Shown here one piece after another: positions 33,484 through 37,545 of a DNA stretch of 37,545 nt. The DNA lies in contig NZ_JAQVNX010000012.1 in assembly GCF_028702905.1 (NCBI RefSeq), positions 1 to 37,545 of the forward strand. The letters run 5' to 3'. The first letter of the stretch is position 1; each line of letters opens with the position of its first letter. Source of the DNA: Methanofollis sp. (GTDB taxonomy: Archaea > Halobacteriota > Methanomicrobia > Methanomicrobiales > Methanofollaceae). The notes below the pieces were generated by a model. The model ran no database searches and was not told the DNA's origin. It saw nothing but the letters and a program-made list of their open reading frames with translations. Position numbers and translations under genes: made by a program.

Positions 33484-36400
33484 ATGAGATTGGTATCACT
33501 ATTAACACTAGTTGCGGGATTGGCCCTACTGACCTGTCTTGTTCAGGCAGCAGGTGCAGCATCCCTTGTTGTTGCAGCAAGCGACAGCAGCAACTTAGTA
33601 AAAAATCAGGCAGATTATGTCTGTGACGGCACGAGCGATCAGGTTGAGATTAACAAGGCACTTGCTGCCCTCCCCTCGGGCGGTACGGTCATTCTCTCCA
33701 GGGGTCACTATACCCTGAACGGCAATGTCGTCCCGAAAAGTTCCACGAACCTGAAAGGGGAAGGCGAAGATGCGACATTTCTGAATTTTGTCTCATCCGC
33801 AGCAGTCTCTCTCTCCAGCGTGAGCAATGTAAAAGTATCCGATCTCCAGATAAACGGGAAAGGACGCGTTTACATCAGTTCGTCCCACCACATCATTGAA
33901 AATGTGAAGGTGTACAATGTCGACAACTCGTACATGGCCGCCTTCATCATCTACGCGTACAGCAAGACGGTCGAAGACATTCAGTTCATCAACTGTAAGG
34001 CGATCGACTGCGACCGCTGGGGCTTTGTCCACAACGGTGGCGGCTGGGGTACCCCGTCGATCGTCAAGAACATCAGGTACACGGACTGCCAGGCCATCAA
34101 CTGCGGCAGGTACGACCAGTACTACGGTGAGAGGCACCAGTACGGCGAGGCCTGGGATGTCGGCTTCGACATCGCCGAGTACATCGACACCGTCCAGGAC
34201 GTCACCTACACCAGGTGCGTCGCCGAGGGCACCTGGGAGTCCGGTTTCCACGCCGAGCCACCCCCGAAGCTGAAGAACGTCAGGCTCATCGACTGTGTCA
34301 GCCGTGACAATGGCCAGAAGCAGAAGACCGGCGCTTCCCACCCCGACTTCGGTGCCGGTTACATCGTCATGGAGGGCATGACCCTTGAGAACTGCATCTC
34401 CGAGGACAACATCGTCGGCTTCATGTGCGACTACCCGGACGGCAGTTCCATTAGCGGGTCCAGCGACAAGGGCTCGAAGATCGGCGTTCGCATCCTCAGT
34501 GTCGGTGCGGGCGGCCTGAAGATCACGTCATCTTCGGTTGCGAACTCCCCCGAGCCGGTCCTCTTCCTTGCAGGCGGCTCCAAGGTGAACATGAACGGGC
34601 TGACCATCTCGTCCGGCACCTCCCGGTCAACATCGGGCATCAGGGTGCAGTCGAAGGTCTCGGCCCCGTCGTCCATCGTGGTCGCAAACTCGAAGATCTC
34701 GGGATATGCCACCGGTATCAACAACCAGGCCTCTGCAAACGGTCTGGTGCAGGTCTCCAATGTCGAAGTGACCGGCGCGAAGACCAACTTCATCGGCACC
34801 AAGGTCATTGGTCCGGTGATCCCGCCGACACCGACTCCGACTCCGACACCGACACCGATCCCAACTCCAACACCCACACCAACCATCACACCAACCCCGA
34901 CACCCACGGCTGAGCCCACACCCGAACCCACGCTCGAACCGGACAACGGCAAGGATGTGCTGCTGATCACCGGGAACTCGTACCTGAGCCCCGGCGACAA
35001 AGCTGTGAAGGATCACCTCGAGTCGAAAGGCTACACGGTGACGACGAAAGAAGACGACCTTGTTACCGCGGCATATGCGGAGGGCAAGGACGTCGTGATC
35101 ATCTCGTCCAGCTTCAACAGCGGGACTGTCGGTGCGACGCTCAAGGACGTTGCCGTGCCGGTGATCTCCTGTGAAGCATGGCAGTACGACGACCTCAAGA
35201 TGACCGGCACTGCGGTCGGCACCGACTACTCCGCGGCTGCAGGTCAGACGCAGGTGGCCATCGCCGATGCGTCAAGCCCCCTCGCCGCCGGCCTGGAAGG
35301 CACCGTGAGAGTCACGGGCACTGCCGGTTATGAGATGTACGGCCTTCCGACTGCAGGTGCAACGAAGGTCGCCACCGTCGTCGGCAAGCCCGACCAGGTG
35401 ACGGTCTTCGCCTATGACACCGGCGCCGAGATGGTCGGTATGAAGGCACCCGCACCCCGTGTTGGATTCTTCCTCCACGACCAGGTCGCAGCCAGCACCA
35501 CACCCGAAGGGTGGGCGCTCTTTGACGCAGCTGTGAAATGGGCGGCTGAAGCCGGCGGGTCGACGGAAGTCCCCCCGACCCCCGAACCCACACCTGAACC
35601 CACACCCGAACCCACACCCGAACCCGGCGAACCTGCAAAGGTGCTGCTGGTCATCGGGAACTCGTACCTGAGCCCTGGCGACAAAGCGGTGAAGAACCAC
35701 CTTGAGTCCGCGAGCTACACGGTAACGACGAAAGAAGACGACCTTGTTACCGCGGCAGATGCGGAGGGCAAGGACGTCGTGATCATCTCGTCCAGCTTCA
35801 ACAGCGGGACTGTCGGCACCACTCTCAGAAACGTCGCCGTGCCGGTGATCTCCTGTGAGGCATGGCAGTATGACGACCTCAAGATGACCGGCACTGTGGT
35901 CGGCACCGACTACTCCGCGGCTGCAGGTCAGACGCAGGTCGCCATCGCCGATGCGGCAAGCCCGCTCGCCGCCGGTCTGAAAGGCACCGTGAAAGTCACC
36001 GGCACTGCCGGCTATGAGATGTTCGGCCTTCCGACTGCAGGTGCGGCAAAGGTCGCCACCGTTGTCGGCAAGCCCGACCAGGTGACGGTCTTCGCCTATG
36101 ACACCGGTGCCCAGATGGTCGGCATGAAGGCCCCGGCACCTCGTGTCGGGTTCTTCCTCCACGACCAGGTCGCAGCCAGCACCACACCTGAAGGGTGGGC
36201 GCTCTTCGACGCAGCCGTGAAATGGGCAGCGGGTGCGGACGGTTCGACAGACGTAACCCCGACCCCCGAACCCACGCCGGAACCGACCCCTGAACCCGGC
36301 GAATCTGCAACAGTGTTGTTCATCACCGGGAAAACAACCCTGGAAACCGGGGACCTCGCCGTCAAGAAGCACCTTGAGTCCGCGGGCTACACCGTGACCG

Positions 36401-36915
36401 CAAAGGATGACGACCTTGTCACTGCAGCAGATGCCAAGGGCAAGGACGTCGTGATCATCTCATCCAGCCTCAACAGCGGGACTGTCGGCACGACGCTCAG
36501 AAGTGTTGCCGTGCCGGTGATCTCCTGCGAGGCCTGGCTCTATGACGACCTCAGGATGACCGGCACCTCCCGCGGCACCGACTACTCTGCGGCTGCAGGC
36601 CAGACACAGGTGGCCATCGCCGATGCGGCAAGCCCGCTCGCCGCCGGTCTGAAAGGCACCGTGAAAGTCACCGGCACTGCCGGTTCAGAAATGTACGGCC
36701 TTCCAACTGCAGGTGCAGCAAAGGTCGCCACCGTCGTCGGCCAGCCCGACAAGGTGACGGTCTTCGCCTATGACACCGGCGCCCAGATGGTTGGCATGAA
36801 GGCCCCGGCACCTCGTGTCGGGTTCTTCCTCCACGACCAGGTCGCAGCCAGCACCACACCCGAAGGGTGGGCGCTCTTCGATGCGGCCGTGAAATGGGCG
36901 ATCAGCAACGCGTAA
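33484..36915 (+). CDS. Large secreted protein: beta-helix domain plus three tandem Rossmann-like repeats
   Basis: A 1143-residue protein. Signal peptide about 1-26 (MRLVSLLTLVAGLALLTCLV then AAGAAS). Residues about 27-440 are a right-handed beta-helix paralogous to the upstream membrane-anchored protein (shared NCQAINCGRYDQYYG, AEAWDVGFDIAE-type and TWESGFHAE blocks). A PTPTPT linker occupies about 447-488. Then come three repeats, residues 492-687, 720-915 and 944-1139, each 196 codons with no indel. They begin VLLITGNSYLSPGD, contain DVVIISSSFNSGTVG, PVISCEAWQYDDLKMTG and PRVGFFLHDQVAAST, and are separated by PTPEPTPEP linkers. The alternating beta/alpha pattern suggests a ThuA/flavodoxin-like fold (inference). 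There is no C-terminal anchor. The A+T-rich promoter and C-ending codons suggest high expression. Confidence 0.88.
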   Translation: MRLVSLLTLVAGLALLTCLVQAAGAASLVVAASDSSNLVKNQADYVCDGTSDQVEINKALAALPSGGTVILSRGHYTLNGNVVPKSSTNLKGEGEDATFLNFVSSAAVSLSSVSNVKVSDLQINGKGRVYISSSHHIIENVKVYNVDNSYMAAFIIYAYSKTVEDIQFINCKAIDCDRWGFVHNGGGWGTPSIVKNIRYTDCQAINCGRYDQYYGERHQYGEAWDVGFDIAEYIDTVQDVTYTRCVAEGTWESGFHAEPPPKLKNVRLIDCVSRDNGQKQKTGASHPDFGAGYIVMEGMTLENCISEDNIVGFMCDYPDGSSISGSSDKGSKIGVRILSVGAGGLKITSSSVANSPEPVLFLAGGSKVNMNGLTISSGTSRSTSGIRVQSKVSAPSSIVVANSKISGYATGINNQASANGLVQVSNVEVTGAKTNFIGTKVIGPVIPPTPTPTPTPTPIPTPTPTPTITPTPTPTAEPTPEPTLEPDNGKDVLLITGNSYLSPGDKAVKDHLESKGYTVTTKEDDLVTAAYAEGKDVVIISSSFNSGTVGATLKDVAVPVISCEAWQYDDLKMTGTAVGTDYSAAAGQTQVAIADASSPLAAGLEGTVRVTGTAGYEMYGLPTAGATKVATVVGKPDQVTVFAYDTGAEMVGMKAPAPRVGFFLHDQVAASTTPEGWALFDAAVKWAAEAGGSTEVPPTPEPTPEPTPEPTPEPGEPAKVLLVIGNSYLSPGDKAVKNHLESASYTVTTKEDDLVTAADAEGKDVVIISSSFNSGTVGTTLRNVAVPVISCEAWQYDDLKMTGTVVGTDYSAAAGQTQVAIADAASPLAAGLKGTVKVTGTAGYEMFGLPTAGAAKVATVVGKPDQVTVFAYDTGAQMVGMKAPAPRVGFFLHDQVAASTTPEGWALFDAAVKWAAGADGSTDVTPTPEPTPEPTPEPGESATVLFITGKTTLETGDLAVKKHLESAGYTVTAKDDDLVTAADAKGKDVVIISSSLNSGTVGTTLRSVAVPVISCEAWLYDDLRMTGTSRGTDYSAAAGQTQVAIADAASPLAAGLKGTVKVTGTAGSEMYGLPTAGAAKVATVVGQPDKVTVFAYDTGAQMVGMKAPAPRVGFFLHDQVAASTTPEGWALFDAAVKWAISNA
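34957..35545 (+). repeat. Domain-encoding repeat unit 1 of the large surface protein
   Basis: A 589-nt unit, equal in length and phase to units 2 and 3. Long stretches, such as the one covering DDLVTAA...SSSFNSGTVG, are identical to unit 2 at DNA level. Confidence 0.85.
35641..36229 (+). repeat. Domain-encoding repeat unit 2 of the large surface protein
   Basis: Same length as unit 1 and its closest relative over the first half. The second half shares more bases with unit 3 (for example GATGCGGCAAGCCCGCTCGC at about 35949). Confidence 0.85.
36313..36901 (+). repeat. Domain-encoding repeat unit 3 of the large surface protein
   Basis: Same length again. The start is the most diverged (TTLETGDLAVKKHLES instead of SYLSPGDKAVK), while the second half is nearly the same as unit 2. 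Confidence 0.85.
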
Positions 36916-36932
36916 ATGATCCGCCCCTCCCC

Positions 36933-36939
36933 TTTTTTT
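36933..36939 (+). terminator. Oligo-T terminator after the large surface protein
   Basis: Seven T residues lie 18 nt after the TAA stop, followed by further pyrimidines. Confidence 0.5.
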
Positions 36940-37030
36940 CTTCCCCTGTCCCTGTAAGGCCGCACACACTTTTGTCCGGCGACACTCTCCGTCCCTCTGC
37001 TGCCGGGAATTCTCGACGTCTTACGGTCGC

Positions 37031-37112
37031 CACTCGAAAACCTAAGGTTTTCTCAAGCTCCCTTCGGTCGCACCCCCCCATCATCAGGATAGGCAGGGAT
37101 ACGGCAATCTCT
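37031..37112. repeat. Intergenic repeat R2, copy A
   Basis: CACTCGAAAACCTAAGGTTT followed by TCTCAAGCTC, a C-run, GGATAGG and GGCAATCTCTC. The head forms a hairpin GAAAACC/GGTTTTC. Confidence 0.7.
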
Positions 37113-37457
37113 CTCCCTGTGATACCCTGTTTCTTCCCAATCAAGTGCTGCTCTGCCAGGTGCATCCGGGTCAAATACGCTCGAATCAACCCCAGATCCG
37201 GGCATTGCGCCTCCCATCCGGGGCCGTACCGGGGAGATCCGGCGATCCCGGAATGCCGGGGCCTGTGGGCGAAACAGGACAAAATCCGGCAGGACTCAAC
37301 GCCCTCTCGCCGTTGGTATGACTGCAGGTAATGCCGTCCCCTCTCCCGGTCCCCCCGGTGCCGCCGAGGAGGAGGGAGGGGGAGCGGATATTGCCCGGAT
37401 CTGGGATCCGGGGGTGTATATGGCGGCGGTAGATCGGCGTTCTTCTCCGGGGGTTTC

Positions 37458-37545
37458 ACTCGAAAACGTTCCGTTTTCTCAAGCTCGCTCCGCTCGCACC
37501 CCCCGATCCCCTCACCATTTGGATAGGAGTGGATGGCAATCTCCC
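37458..37545. repeat. Intergenic repeat R2, copy B, cut by window end
   Basis: CACTCGAAAACGTTCCGTTT, then TCTCAAGCTCGCTCCGCTCG, a C-run and GGATAGGAGTGGATGGCAAT. The head hairpin is GAAAACG/CGTTTTC-like with a different centre from copy A, so the stem is conserved while the bases between vary. Confidence 0.7.

Larger units (their letters stand above)
36940..37545. other. Gene-free end of window with R2 repeats
   Basis: No gene I can support; a long minus-strand frame (about 36902-37459) is proline/arginine-rich and runs across repeats. Two R2 copies occupy 37031-37112 and 37458-37545. Confidence 0.55.

Noticed and set aside
36902-37459. 185-codon minus-strand ORF near the window end
   Set aside because: Pro/Arg-rich, crosses the R2 repeat and overlaps the terminator of the surface-protein gene.
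1-37545. tRNA or rRNA genes
   Set aside because: No cloverleaf with a T-loop GTTCRA-type motif or rRNA-like sequence was seen; this was by eye, so a covariance search could still find one.

Overview
The window looks like chromosomal DNA from a methanogenic archaeon, most likely of the order Methanomicrobiales; I cannot fix the genus. The evidence is a gene for Mmp10 (the methanogenesis-marker radical SAM enzyme that methylates an arginine of methyl-coenzyme M reductase), an archaeal tRNA G10 methyltransferase, DUF5591/ArcS-like and RaSEA-like archaeosine-family proteins, and TATA boxes 25-32 nt ahead of many start codons, which implies leaderless or short-leader mRNAs. Coding DNA is GC-rich with C/G-ending codons. 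The cas operon, the surface-protein genes and several intergenic regions are visibly richer in A+T.

Layout. 1-3.2 kb: a truncated ArcS-like gene, trmG10, a conserved-looking protein of unknown function with a possible nuclease core, and a small acidic ORF. 3.4-7.05 kb: two tandem paralogous AMP-forming acyl-CoA synthetases. 7.1-7.5 kb: a decayed IS605-type tnpB. 7.85-13.83 kb: a type I-C CRISPR effector operon (cas3-cas5c-cas8c-cas7c) with no cas4, cas1, cas2 or repeat array. It is followed at once by decayed genes: a GNAT fragment and a frameshifted ABC ATPase whose promoter side carries a small inverted-repeat element. 15.2-21.9 kb: mmp10, a small secreted protein, a GntP-type permease, a DUF504 protein, the 3' remnant of an amino-acid-binding protein, a dihydrolipoamide-dehydrogenase-like flavoprotein and a twice-frameshifted glycerophosphodiesterase. 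Repeat-rich non-coding stretches lie between some of them.

22.2-36.9 kb reads as a cell-surface glycoconjugate and surface-protein island. It holds a polysaccharide deacetylase overlapping a FemAB/GNAT-like acyltransferase. On the opposite strand are a GT4 glycosyltransferase, two AsnB-like amide synthetases without the N-terminal glutaminase cysteine, and a RaSEA-like radical SAM protein between the two AsnB-like genes. It ends with two related beta-helix proteins, one membrane-anchored and one secreted. The secreted one carries three exactly length-matched 196-residue repeats on Pro/Thr linkers. I infer that these genes build or modify an amidated or aminoacylated surface polysaccharide. 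The AsnB-like/RaSEA-like/FemAB-like combination is the best candidate here for an undescribed pathway.

The window also shows much decay: four pseudogenes plus the tnpB remnant, and two or three families of short intergenic repeats. Positions are read by eye from the sequence; no database search was possible.
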